Source: Cordia subcordata
Lineage: Eukaryota; Streptophyta; Magnoliopsida; Boraginales; Cordiaceae
Reading direction: 5' to 3'
Assembly (NCBI GenBank): GCA_028554755.1
Contig: JAPTOF010000017.1
Span: 4,836,001-4,900,000, forward strand
DNA: 64,000 nucleotides
Part shown: positions 1 to 11,800 of the stretch, in pieces
Layout of the letters: each line of letters opens with the position of its first letter
Position numbering within the stretch: position 1 is the first letter of the stretch
Translations under genes and position numbers: made by a program
Notes under the pieces: model-generated
What the model was told of the DNA's origin: nothing
Database searches by the model: none
The model's input: the letters and a program-made list of their open reading frames with translations, nothing else

Positions 1-262
1 ATTAATTCAAGACTCATAACATGAGCCTACCCATTTGTTTTGTATACTTTGCCATCTCCTTGAAGGAGAGCAGAGAAGGAGTTGGTGAGCTAACAATTCT
101 GAAGGAATCTGAAGCAGAACATTATACTTTTTAGTAGTGAGGAATTATTGCCCTGTTCTTCTTTTGTTTATGTTCTTCCATCACTCTTGTCAATGACATG
201 CCCATCTTAAATCCTCTGAAAATGAGGGATGACATAGTTACAGATTTTCCCACATTGTGCAG

Positions 263-601
263 GTTTTCAGCAGTGAAGAGTTCCTTCAAGCTGCTCTAGA
301 TGCAGGGAAGGTTGTTTGGGATCGTGGTTTACTCAAACGTGTTGGCCTCTGTCATGGCATCAGCGGGAACACCTATGTGTTTCTGTCTCTTTATAGGTTA
401 ACTGGTAAGGCGGAGTTCCTGTACAAGGCCAAGGCATTTGCAAGCTTTCTGCATGATAGAGCTTTAACTCTCATATCAGAGGGAATCATGCATAGAGGTG
501 ATCGGCCCTACTCACTGTTTGAAGGTATTGGAGGAATGGCCTATCTGTTTCTGGACATGAGTGATCCATCTGGGGCTAGGTTCCCAGCTTATGAACTTTA
601 G
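263..601 (+). CDS. LanC-like protein (GCR2/GCL family), last exon only
   Basis: This is the C-terminal coding exon of a eukaryotic lanthionine synthetase C-like protein; earlier exons lie left of the window. The exon opens after a pyrimidine-containing acceptor ending in AG at 261-262 and runs 112 codons to TAG at 599-601. It contains GLLKRVGLCHGISGN, whose Cys-His pair is the zinc-ligand motif of LanC folds, followed by NTYVFLSLYRLTG, then LFEGIGGMAYLFLDM and a C-terminus ending FPAYEL. These are hallmarks of Arabidopsis GCR2, GCL1 and GCL2. Animal LANCL proteins add glutathione to dehydroamino acids; the plant role is unsettled and an early claim that GCR2 is an ABA receptor is disputed. 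The upstream 262 bases look like intron. I cannot tell which paralogue this is. The reading frame is intact, so the gene is probably functional. Confidence 0.9.
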   Translation, partial: VFSSEEFLQAALDAGKVVWDRGLLKRVGLCHGISGNTYVFLSLYRLTGKAEFLYKAKAFASFLHDRALTLISEGIMHRGDRPYSLFEGIGGMAYLFLDMSDPSGARFPAYEL

Positions 602-2030
602 CTCCATTTCTAAAGTCAACTCAGTTACGTCCTCCACCTTGTCTAGAAATAGATCACCTCGTTGTCTATGTGTGTAAGAATTTTTGTTTGTTGAACTTGG
701 TAAAACAGATTATGTATATTACTAATAATTAGAAAGGGTTAAGGGCCTCCGACGCCTATAAATAGAGCTTCTTTCAGTCTCTATTTGGCAAAGGGAGACG
801 AAGAGGAGCCCCAGGGTGTGACAGGCGGTGTGTACGGGGCCCAGGTACATATTTGCCGCAGCATGCTGATCCGCGATTGGCGCGTCTTTGTCCTAGAAAC
901 TACTACTGCTTTAATACATGGGGGTGATAGCATTCTTACTTAGTGGATTTGATACACATTCGCTGATTATGAGTTGAACACTTCAACCAATTTAGTCAAT
1001 GTAAAGCAGCCCAGTCTTTTAGTGTACATGAGGTATTATGGCTAAAGGAGCAATAGTAACTTTCTTGTTGGACTTAATCATTTTTATGTATTGTTGAAAG
1101 GCTCGTCTTTTTCTCCAATCACCACCATCCTTCGAGGGGCAAATTCCAGCTACTAGTGTTCTAGAAATGGATAAATGAAATGTTTAATTACAGAAGAAGA
1201 AAATGTTCATCACGAGAGATACCTGGTGAGGATCGTCTGCTGTTGATGGTGACATGCTTTATCTCTTAGCTCATCATAGCTGTTGTAATTGTGAATAAGC
1301 ACGAGTTGAAGCATTAGAAAGGGTATCTTGATTTACTATTTATACCTGTTATTATTTTTAAATAAAGATATCTTATAATAATTATAATTAAGAATTGATA
1401 TTATTATAAATTCATAAATATGTAGATAATTAGTTAAATTGTTATTAATTAAATAATAAATTCTTAGTATAGATCTAAGTATCTATAGATCTAAGTGAGT
1501 ATATGGAATAAGTGCAAGGAATGTCAAACTAAATAAAAGGGCTTATTCATCTTTCTTTACAAAAGTTATGTATGATAATCTACTTTATTATTTTTCTTCA
1601 TTCCTAATACTAATTCTATACTGAATATGAGGCAACCATTTTTTGCAGCATTTGTATCATAACTACTCAAATTATTTTATAATAAGACCCCAAGATAGCT
1701 TCGGAACTGATAGGTCGAGGAGTAAGTAGCGTTGTGTAGATTCTTTTAATCAATCCCACCAAGTGGGATATGCCGAGGCTTGGTTTGATTTAAGGCTTCA
1801 TATTAAATTCTGTTTCTTCCTAATAGTTCCATTATTGTTTCCCTGTCTTTTACCAAACCATGCATGCCAATCAGAAAATGGAGTAATTTTATTCTTGATT
1901 CTAACCCGAATTGTACATGTGAAAATTGTTTACAATAACGCAATTGCTCCATCCAAACTCTGCTCTGTGAACGCTGGTCTTCAACTCCCGAAGCTAAGGT
2001 TAGCTGAGAAATGGTGATCAAAGACACTCT
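602..2030. other. Intergenic region between LanC-like and POR genes
   Basis: The first 100-150 bases are probably the LanC-like 3' UTR. A good TATA motif (TATAAATAG) lies near 758-767, just before a mitochondrial rRNA fragment described separately, but no coding sequence follows it. The rest is AT-rich, and I see no conserved coding sequence. The short reading frames near 1763-2027 overlap each other on opposite strands and resemble nothing. The final part probably includes the POR 3' UTR, since POR ends at 2031 on the minus strand. Confidence 0.5.
811..878 (-). pseudogene. Mitochondrial 18S rRNA (rrn18) 3'-region fragment, nuclear insertion
   Basis: Read on the minus strand, these 68 bases match the near-3' region of plant mitochondrial small-subunit rRNA. 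They include the universal GTACACACCGCC decoding-site block, then GTCACACCCTGGG, and upstream CGGATCAGCATGC and AATATGTACC. The last two suit the mitochondrial rather than the chloroplast 16S gene. From memory of the family it differs at about six places, mostly C/T or G/A transitions, as expected for decay of methylated nuclear DNA. Similarity stops abruptly on both sides. This is a NUMT-type fragment, not a functional rRNA gene. Confidence 0.75.
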
Positions 2031-3648
2031 TCAAGCCAAACCAACAAGTTTCTCACTGATTTCCCATATTTTGCGAGCTTTATCAGCATCACTGGCTTCC
2101 TGAGACAGTTGGTTCTCAAATGAAGCAGAGTCCTTGTTCCAGCTCCAGTACACACCCGATTTTGTCAAGCTTGGATCACTTACCACCTGCATCGGAGAAC
2201 ATTAGTAGTTAGCTGATTTTCAAGGGTTGACTCAAAGCATAAGCATTAGTAGTTTGCTGATTTTACTGATTATATTGACCGTTGTTACCTGAGCAAGTCT
2301 CTTGCCAGCCTCTTCCTCTGAGACAAAGCCCTTGGTGATGTATTTCTGGAATGGAGGGAAAAGAAGCCTGAACAGGGGAATGTGCTCCCTGAACAAGCCT
2401 GTTGTCGCTATACAGCCAGGGTAGAGGGAAGCAAATGCGATTCCAGTCTCCTCATGGTAGCGCCGGTGGAACTCTTGCATGGTAAGCATGTTGCAAACCT
2501 TGCTATCCTTGTATGCCTTGGCACCATCAAAGTCTCCACCATCGATCATGGCTGAACTGTTTAGTCCATTCAATCCACCTGCAAGACCCCTCAGGTCTCC
2601 CAGGTTGGCTTTTGGAGGTACATTCCCAGCCAGTGTATTTGTATTGCCTGAAATGAAAGTAAAACAGAATCATCAGATTAATAGTAGCCTAGCGAGATAG
2701 CAAATAGCATCTTTGTTATTCTAAACATGATTGTTACCTGTAATTGAACCGACAATGATTAGCCTCTTTGAAGGGTAGTCAGATTGCTTCATGTCCTCAA
2801 GCATCAATCTTGAAAGCAGGAAGTGTCCGAGGTGGTTAGTCCCAACACTGAGCTCAAATCCTTCAGCTGTAAATGTAGGTTCTTTTGCAGTTGGTAAGTA
2901 CACAGCTGCATTACAGACCAATACATCAAGGGGTCGTCCTGATCGCCTGAAGTTATCTACAAACTGGCGAACACTGTCAAGCGAGGCAAGGTCTAAATGC
3001 ATGATCGTGTAGCTCTCCTTTGCCATGCCAACCGACTTTGCCGCTCTCTCGGCCTTAAGGAAGTCCCTGCAGGCCATAATTACATGCCATTTGCCTGTTT
3101 CGGCTAAAGCTTTAGCTGCAGCTAGTCCTAAACCAGAGGAGGCTCCAGTAACCACTGCGCAGCCCTTCCTTAAAGTTTTCTTCCCCCCTACAGTCTCTAT
3201 TTTGATGGCTGGAGTTGTAGTAGCCACTGCTTCCGCTCTAACAGCTCCACAAGACCTCTTGTGGTTTATCTGAAATAAATATGATCTGAGTGAATATATT
3301 CGGATCACAACTGTTTCTTTTAATCAGCTTGAACAATGCGAATGCTTATGGTTAAGAACTTCAAAGAACAAGTTACCTTGAAGGAGGAGCTGAAGTCAGA
3401 TTTCAGATGGTCAGAAAGTGAAATTCCAAATAGGCTGGAGTCCTTCAAAGCAGCAGCAGCAGTTTTGCCCTGCAAATGTTAACACAGTTTCATCAATATC
3501 TGACTTCTGAATGTTTCTTTTTTCTATTAAGCAAGCACTTATTTCATTAAGCTCGTGGTACCGTGCAGATAATTGACATAAAGGGGAAGCAAACCTCTTT
3601 GCGAATGGCAAGAGCAGAGGGGAGCATTACAGCAGCCTGTAGAGCCAT
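2031..3648 (-). CDS. POR: NADPH:protochlorophyllide oxidoreductase, chloroplast (POR)
   Basis: The light-dependent enzyme reduces protochlorophyllide to chlorophyllide with NADPH in plastids. The coding exons are 3648-3595, 3469-3377, 3269-2738, 2647-2289 and 2186-2031. All introns are GT..AG and phases join exactly, giving 397 residues, the usual precursor length. The start [18 protein letters not shown] matches POR transit peptides, and residues 1 to about 75 are Ser/Ala-rich and plastid-targeting in character. Residues 90-97 are the Rossmann motif TGASSGLG. The catalytic SDR pair YxxxK is Tyr272/Lys276 in AYKDSKVCN. Other family blocks include [37 protein letters not shown] and the terminal SEKLVGLA. 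I cannot assign PORA, PORB or PORC from sequence alone. Frame, splice sites and catalytic residues are all intact, so it should be functional. Confidence 0.96.
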
Positions 3649-3659
3649 GAAAAGCAAAT

Positions 3660-3900
3660 TTTTATAAGTAAGATAATTATCTTTAGTATGAGCACAAGAA
3701 AGGGACCTCAAATATGAAGTCTTAGATTTCTCTAGCCACAAGTGCTGTTTTAGCTTATGATGTTACTGCATAACAACTATGTCTATGATATATATGCCTT
3801 TTGGGAGAGCAGATAAGATAATTATCTGTAGATATATCTACCACTTCAACTTGAAGCAACCAATCAGGACTAGAGTTTAGGATTTCCTCTGTATTTTTAT
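3660..3900 (-). promoter_or_regulatory. POR upstream region with two GATA palindromes
   Basis: Upstream of the POR start codon the 12-bp palindrome AGATAATTATCT occurs twice, at 3671-3682 and 3816-3827. Each copy holds two inverted GATAA cores. The distal copy is overlapped by a further GATAAG (3812-3817), the I-box of light-regulated plant promoters. A TATA-like ATATATAT lies near 3789-3796 and a CCAAT box (ATTGG on the minus strand) near 3860. The proximal copy may lie in the 5' UTR. Light control of POR is established; a role for these sites is inferred. Confidence 0.5.
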
Positions 3901-4251
3901 GCCTTTTTTTAAGTTTTTGCTTATACAGCTAACTTTTGTGTGGTCCCTCAAAATGGATATTTAGGTTTTGGTCCCCCAAAGTGTCCATTCCCACAGTTAT
4001 GGGCATTGGAATGGAAAATCTGACATTGATAGATTTGGTAAGGGCATATTGTGGATTAGGAAACCAGTTTCTTGGCAGTTAGTCATGAACTTGTTAAATG
4101 TAACTGTTAATACAATAAATTAATAACTAAGCTTGGCCTTGGTGAGAAACAAACCAAGTTTTATCTTAATAGGTGGAGATGATAATGTTATAACCTTGCG
4201 ACACTATTTATTCACGTTCACTCATTTCTTTTTGTTAATTTCATGCACTTA

Positions 4252-4500
4252 GGGTCTCGTTTGAATGTTTCCATCTCCTGTTTGAATTGGCTTTTTTTCA
4301 GGAAAAAATATTTTTTTTCTTAAAAAGTTACGTTAAATTTGTAATAACTATTTGATTTTACTTCCAAAAAAGCTGAAACTCTGAAAAAAATTCAAATACA
4401 GTTTTCTTTAGAAGCTAGAATTTTCAACTTCTCAAAAATGGTTGTTTTCAAAAGCCATTAAAACAAATACTTTTAAAAAAAGCCAATTCAAACGAACCCC
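4252..4500. mobile_element. Foldback MITE, ends like GGGnTCGTTTGAAT
   Basis: The left end reads GGGTCTCGTTTGAATG and the right end, reverse-complemented, reads GGGGTTCGTTTGAATTGG. Next to the left end is a second GTTTGAATTGGCTTTTT block that pairs even better with the right end. The interior is A/T homopolymer-rich and partly self-complementary, with no coding capacity. I could not find a convincing target-site duplication. Related copies appear at 5022-5201 and 51679-51916. Confidence 0.55.
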
Positions 4501-5021
4501 AATAGAAACAAGGTAACGATAAAGCCAGTCACATACTACCGTATAAACGAGGTATACATACTCTATTCATCATCTGTCAGGGGTCTCATAGAACTTTCTG
4601 ATTCCTAGATTGTGTTGGCTTTAACACTGAATTAAGTGTGAAATGAGGTGCTGCTTTGAGACGATAGATAAACTTGTTGACAAGTCCAACATGACAAATC
4701 ACTCACTCGCAACGGCAAGTTGGCTTTAATTTGCTAAAACTCTACACGATCATATTCACTGGCTTCTATGCTTCTGTTTAACATTCGAGCATGTATGCCA
4801 AAATTTTTAGCAACAGTGAGAGAAGGAAAGGAATCTGCTAGTGCTTTAAGATTATAAGCCAAATAAAACAATGGTTTTAAATTATTTATGAGTTATGATC
4901 AAAAAATTAAAGAAAGATCATAACCTTGAATCACACTAATAATATCACAAAAGAATCCTCACACCCAAGAGAAGCTAATTTTCTAGATTTTGATATCATT
5001 ACAAACTTGAGAACAATAAGG

Positions 5022-5201
5022 GCCCATTTGAATTGGCATTTTCATAAAAAAAACACTTTTTTTTTCCTGGAAGAAGTACATCTTTTTTATATTAAATAGT
5101 TAAATTAGATTTAGATTAAAATCTTTAACTGCTCAAAAAAAAAATACTTTTTGTAAAGTACCAGAAAAAAAGTGTTTCTAAAATAAACTAATCCAAAAGA
5201 T
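5022..5201. mobile_element. Foldback MITE, same family as 4252-4500
   Basis: The left end is GGCCCATTTGAATTGGCATT. The right end ends in ACTAATCCAAAAGA, which reverse-complements to a diverged version of the same terminus. The interior has mirrored A-rich and T-rich tracts including AAACACTTTTTTT and its inverse. It has no coding capacity. Boundaries are approximate. Confidence 0.4.
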
Positions 5202-5897
5202 CGGTAGCACCAACAGTGTAGGAGAATGGATCTTGGAGTTAACATTGACTGACTTTTTGGTGGCTTTTGTAAATTGGGCTGTTGATTCTATGTATATTTT
5301 TGTATAGGTTCAAGTTCGTTGCTGATTTAGCCAAAAAAAAAAAAGTGCACCCCATAATGGTTAAAAGGAAAAGAGCACGAGAAAGATTACTACAAGACAA
5401 CCACTTCACCACAGCAGCAGAAGCTTTTCTTGTATCAGGAGACAACAATATGTCGAGCATAAAGATGGATGAACTTCATATTGCTAACCACTGAACCATC
5501 GCAACTTCACACTCAATTTTATGTACACCATGCCACTTCTGAATGAATTGTAAAGAATTTTGTTTTAATTTTAGTAAACTTTTCTACAATTGCCGATTAC
5601 AGAAAATCAATCGGTTTCTAAATTTATAAGTGTAACTTCTTTTTTCATCCCCTTTTTTTTCCTTTCCCCCTGAAATAACCTTTTCTTTTTTCTTTTTTTT
5701 TTTTCCCAATGCCTGGTCAGCTAGGCTTCTCTCCCCAGATCTGACCAGGAACAAGCACAAGAAAGAAGAAAAAAATGAAACGAAAAGAAAACCCGCTAAT
5801 ATTACAAATCTCACCGATAGCTGTACAAATTTCGCAAACTTTGAGGGCACAGGAGCGTGATAGCATTCAATCAAGACTTCTGAAACGCTTGAGCCAC

Positions 5898-8800
5898 TTA
5901 TATTCGAACAGGCAGCCCAAAATTTTGAAAAGTCCTGATCTCCCCTCGAACACCTGCAGTTACAATTACCATGCACCAGGCTGACTTGGAGCGGTTTACT
6001 CCACTGGAGAAGTCAACACTAACTCGAGGACTACAGTTCTTAGTGGCTGAAACAAGTTTTTCCTCGGGCCATGTAGCTGAGATTCTATCGAAGAAGTAGC
6101 TGTTTGACGCACTAGATATAGTTCCATGAAGAGGGCTGTTACTGCACCCGGATGCCAGTGGCGAGCTCTTATTACCGTTAGTTTCCTCAACAGGTGTTGG
6201 AGGATGATTTGCTGTGGAAACCTCATCCAAACGATCAAAAGAGCCACTTTGCTCCATGGAAAACGTATCCTGGATTCCCCACGAGTCAGATAATCCAGGC
6301 CAAGGGATGGCCACTGACACATCTTGACAATGAAAATGCTCATAAGACCGTGTGACGGTAACACCTTTGCTTCTGCTGGGTCGGGAATCACCTTCATGTT
6401 TCCATACATAGACATTTGAATCCTCACTAGCACAGATCACATATTTCCCATCAGCAGTAAGCGAGGCTGAAATTTGACTCTTTGTGTTGCGAAACCCTGT
6501 TATAAATTAGTCTCAACTTAGCGGCTGTAAGATCAACTAAAAACTTAAGAATGCAAGCATAATGCAGATGGCAAATGATTGCATTCATAATATATTTCCA
6601 CATATACATGTAAGCTATTTAAGCATGTGTAACACTAAACTAAGAAATAGCTAGGCCGCTTCATCACTACAGTTGTTACAACAATGTTACAGCATTCGTC
6701 AGCATATTGAGCCCCGAATAACAAAAAAATGTAACAGGTTTAACCTGAGAACGCATTTAAGCATATAGCATATATTTTCTAGAAAGATATGTACACTATC
6801 AAGCACACTAACAAATAAAGGAGGCATTGCTGGAAAAGATAGAAATATAAACCCACAACAAGCTTCAGTATTTGACAAAGCTAACATTTTGACACGGGAC
6901 TCTTTTGGCCACATAAAACAGCATTACAAGGAACATACAGATACAAAGAAATTATCTTTAAACTATCATACTTAAGAATAGCCAAAATTAGTGAGCTCAA
7001 TAGCAATCCTCAGAAGTCACAGAAAGTAGCACAGAGTCCAAATGTTAATGCGAAGGCAGCTCAAAAGCAAGAGCCTTTGCAGCAGACACATTCTTGATGT
7101 GTCCATATATAGGTAATAATATCTAAGCTGGAAGAAGAGAATAACCCTTAAAAGATTTTGACAATCAAGGAGATCTAATGCATTGTTCTTTAATCTTCTA
7201 AGATCACCCAAGTTACCAGCTTCACGATTCATAAGGAAGTTCAATTCCATTACCTTTAAACTTGTGAACCAAGTCAACACCATCTACAACCCGAACTCGT
7301 GAATCTGCAGACGTGATAAGCACTTCTGAGGTACTTCCTGGCACGAACTGTCATACAAGAAGCATAAATAACTAAAGGCAATTAAATATACATTTCAGAA
7401 CATGTGGGAAAAGAGCTGTCTAAAAAAATTATATATAACAAGAAAGACACAAGAGTTCCAATGCTCTGAAGAAATGAAATGGACCGTGTACATCTCCCGT
7501 GACATTATACATCAAACATGCAGACACATCATCTATAGATCCACATAAACATAAGGTCATTTGATTAATTACTTGGAAACCAGTGATTTTCTTCTGGTGA
7601 GGCTTCTTCTTCTTATTCTGTAGATTGATTTGACCTTTTTGCTGTAATTTATTGTCTGAAAAAAAAAGGAAAATGGGTATCAGAAATAACGAGATCAACA
7701 ATAAGAACTAAATTGTGAGCACAAAGGGAGGGTACGCACCTGATGTGTTATACAACCGGCAGGTCCCTTTGTATGACCCAACTAGTGCACCCTTCAAGAT
7801 CAAGATCAACCAAAAACCCAACTTATGTACAAGTGCTACCAAGTGCATATGATAGAAAAACAGCCGGTGCAACAGCAGAGCAAGAATTACATACTACATA
7901 TGCCTAACCTGACCATCTGGTGTATAGCAAGCTGCAGTGACCATCTCATGGAGGTCATTCCAGTCAACAACTTGACGGTCAGGAATGCTCCAGATGCGAA
8001 CCTTAGCATCAAGGGAGCCGCTGATGAAGTATCTATCATCAACAGGGTTAAACTGGATGCAGGTTACTGTTCTCAAAAAAACTGTATCAGCAACAAATTT
8101 ATAGGCCATATTTTTTCTATTATTTAGCATCTAATATGTTTTTTCTCCTTCACTTGTTTCTTTTACGTGGGGCCAAATCATTTTGGCCAATTAGTGAACG
8201 CTTAGTGGTTCATTAACAGATAACATTTCTTATCATCAAGGAGACTAAGACCCCAACAAATCACAAATTGCGATGACAGGTACTTCAATCAATGAGCATA
8301 TTCCATCTCTCTCCATCCCCACCCCAAAAATATTAAAAAGAACAGATTGAAATTCCATCCACTTACCATAATCACTGTGTGAAAATATCTTCAAACAAGA
8401 CTTGCTAGATAAATGCCATAGCCGCACTGTTTTATCCATTGAAGATGAGAGCAAATGCTGTGCCACCAGAAAATAGAAATCTTTCATTTAGCTGTCAAAA
8501 GAAAACTCCACGTGGAAGTAACTCCACAATTTTACGACAGAGTATGTTTGTTGACTGGGATGCAAATGTTCTATTTCACCAAGTGTGGAAAATGTTAAGT
8601 CGCAAGAAAAATGCAGAAGGCCTTTTATATTTCAATATTAAAAACCATCATAACTGCAGAACTAACATGCCTAGATATAATGAGTGAACCCACCAAGGTT
8701 ATGAAGCCTCAGTTTATGAAACCTAATACTTTGCATTTAGAAGGGAAAATCAATTTAAAGTAAATGATCCTTTCCTCCTCCATCTAGTTACATGCAACGC

Positions 8801-11800
8801 ATTACTGAAAACATAAACATACAATAAGTTGATCATAGTCCAAATACTCACCATATCATTCTGGATAGCGCATGCTATGCCCTCTCATCAATAAAGTACC
8901 GGAATTGTTCAAAAGAAACTCTAAACCCAACCAAACATTTCGTGCTACTTAACTCATAAGCATATAATAAACATTCATCTAGCAGGACCTTCCTTTTCAG
9001 GATGTACTTGAGTCAATAAATTATATTTCATTCTTCAGCAGGTAAATGAACACTCACTTGAATCTCTCTATAAAGGATTCCTTGGGTGGATCACAAATAA
9101 ACTATTCCACATGTAATGCCTCTACCACTATGCTAAATTTCATTTTGTAAAACACATCCAGAGATAAATTATATCTGAAATGCCTCCTTTTTAACATGAA
9201 ATTGCATTTGGCTGCTATACATGATAAAAATCGACATACTACCACCAAGTGATCTACAATAATCCATGCCACGGGAGATTCATCGCTTTATTTTTCCTTC
9301 ATATTCAGGTAAGGAGGGGAGAGCAATAGTGGAGCAATATCAACTTCTCTCCAAATTATTGCAACTGTTCTACCGTTTGGCGAATGACCTAACAGAATTT
9401 GCAAAAAGAAACAACCAACACACATTCTCCAGAATTTCTCACCCAGGGAACAATAAGTTGAATGGGATAGAACTACTCTCGGGATGAAATGGAAATGCTA
9501 CATGTGAATTATTTGTACTTTGACATTTACTTTCTCTTCACAAGGAGGCAAAACATGCAGGCTCTTTCCCCTTTTAAGACAAGTTTGAGCCATAACAATT
9601 TATCAAGTGTCAATAATATCCTCCTATCCCACATTTACAGACCATCACACAAAAATCAAATTTCCTCTCCATCATATACCATCAAAACCTACTTTGTGAA
9701 CATATCTTGCCTCAGTCCTGACTCCTGACTACACTACTTGCGTTATGTCAAGCCAAGTACTAGGTTCATTCAGTATGTTTTAGGATATATCAACTGCAAG
9801 GTAAAGGAAAACTAACTTTTAATAGACTCTCCAAACCCCCCACCCAAGCAGCTCAAGGATCCTAGAGACGAAGCATGCTACCTACAACTAGAAAATATCA
9901 TTGGAAAAAGCGTCCCTGTAATTAATGTTTAGAAATAAAGCCAGACAGCATATAATCCTTCTAGAATTACCAGAGCTCAGAAAGCACTGGCTTTAGAAGT
10001 CTCAACAGCAAGCTCCTTAACAAACTTGTAGATGACAGGTAAACACATTCAGTTTTCATCCTACTTGGACAAAATGCAACCAATCTTCACAATAATTGCC
10101 CAGTTATTCTTGATGTAGTTGCTTGTATAGTTACATCCCTGATATCAGTTCCCCTCAACAGTATTTCATTTCACAAACTGCAACAAGAGTGCTCTGTTAT
10201 TAGATGTGTGGACTAAATCAATGACTTGTCCAACCCAGGAGTTGACTGCTTTTAGCAAACATTTATCGCGAAGAAGCAAATACTAATTACATTCACATTT
10301 AGGCTTTAGGAGTACAAGCAACTACATCTCTGTCAGACCACGATGAGGTAACTTGGACCCAATTTCATCACTCAGAGAGCAAACAAGATTAATTATTCTA
10401 TGTAATAACTGGAAAAAGGAAAAGCTCAGTCCGCTTAACAGCACCTATGAGGAGTAATTTGCTTATTTGATGCAATGTAAGGACTTCCATATTCTGTTAA
10501 TTGTCAGCTTCTTTCCTGAAAATGTGTGACAGCAAACAGGCTAGCCCTATAGTCGCTTCTGCTCCCTTATCCCCTTTTTATTGTCTTCCTCACAGCAATA
10601 TAATGATACCATCATTTTCGATATCTGAATGGTGCACCAAAGAGTATCAGCAATTGTGATACAATCTTAATCCCAAGACCAACAAGATGATCATCTAACA
10701 GCTTGTTAAGCAGGGAAAGATACGTGCTAGTTTCCTCTGTGCATTTATAATGTCCACGGTGAAAATCACACGCAAAATCCGAGCTATTAGACATATTTAA
10801 AACACAAAAATTAAGTGACACATAAGGGCTTCAGAGTTTCTCTAGTATCTTTTTCTAGTAAACAAGACAACATAAAATAAACATTCAAAAAGAAGACAAG
10901 AAAGTTGTTTCTTCATCTTGATGGCATGCTGCAACAAGAAAACAATGTGAAAAAGCTAACTAACCTGTGACTTGGACCATGATAGGTCGAGAACATGATC
11001 TAAATGTCCATCAAAGGAACAAAAGGGTTTATCCGAAAGGGCAAACACCATCTCTGGAACCAAAATATGTTCCAAGCTCACAGATTTGCGGCTTATAGAG
11101 GATCTTCCTCTTCTCTTCTTCTCTGAATAGCCATCAAAGCTGGGGGACGAAGAAGTTGGTTCAGGAGATCCATTGGCCAAAAGAAGAAAATTCAAATTCG
11201 CATCTTCTGGTTTATCAAGCAATAGATCCCCTTTTCTCTCTGATTCCGCAACCTGCCACACATGAATGATGCAGTCCTCCCCAGCACTTGCAAGATACTT
11301 GCCATCCAAATTAAATTTGATAGTCCAAATAGACCCATTGTGTGCTTGTATTTCCTGGCTCTTATAAAGTCCCGTAAGTTCTTTAAAAGACTTCCCATAT
11401 TGTCTTACCCGAACTCTTTCTGGCCCGTGGAAGGAAACGTCCTGGCTATCATCAGTGGCAGAACTCGATCTCCTCCCACCCTTCTCAGATGACGTATCCC
11501 TCTCATCACTACTACGCCTCTCCTTATACCCCATAACCGAACTAGCCACGCTCTTCAGCCAACTACCCTTTTTCTTCGACTTGGATCCGCTCCCTCCTCC
11601 ACTCCCGTCTGTGTTCATATCCGTACTACTCCTACTCCCTTCCTCCACATTCTGCCTCCTCATTAATTCCTGAACAATTGGCGATGTTCCAACACACATC
11701 TGAAATTCCTCCATGGTCAACTGCCTCCCTGTCCCAACTTCTCTTAACTTATCCCACGTTCCGTCCTCCCTCACCTCATTCACCACAAACTCCTTCCCAT

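Larger units (their letters stand above)
3901..5897. other. Intergenic region between POR and the WD40 gene
   Basis: AT-rich DNA holding two foldback MITE-type elements, listed separately. The segment 5210-5560 contains short reading frames on both strands without recognisable domains. The 300 bases before 5898 probably form the WD40 3' UTR and include a long T-rich run near 5676-5705. No other gene is supported. Confidence 0.45.

Noticed and set aside
814..878. Bacterial 16S rRNA contamination
   Set aside because: The flanks are plant nuclear DNA and the diagnostic words fit plant mitochondrial rrn18 better than bacterial 16S.
5996..6433. 145-codon minus-strand frame
   Set aside because: Out-of-frame shadow of the last WD40 exon.
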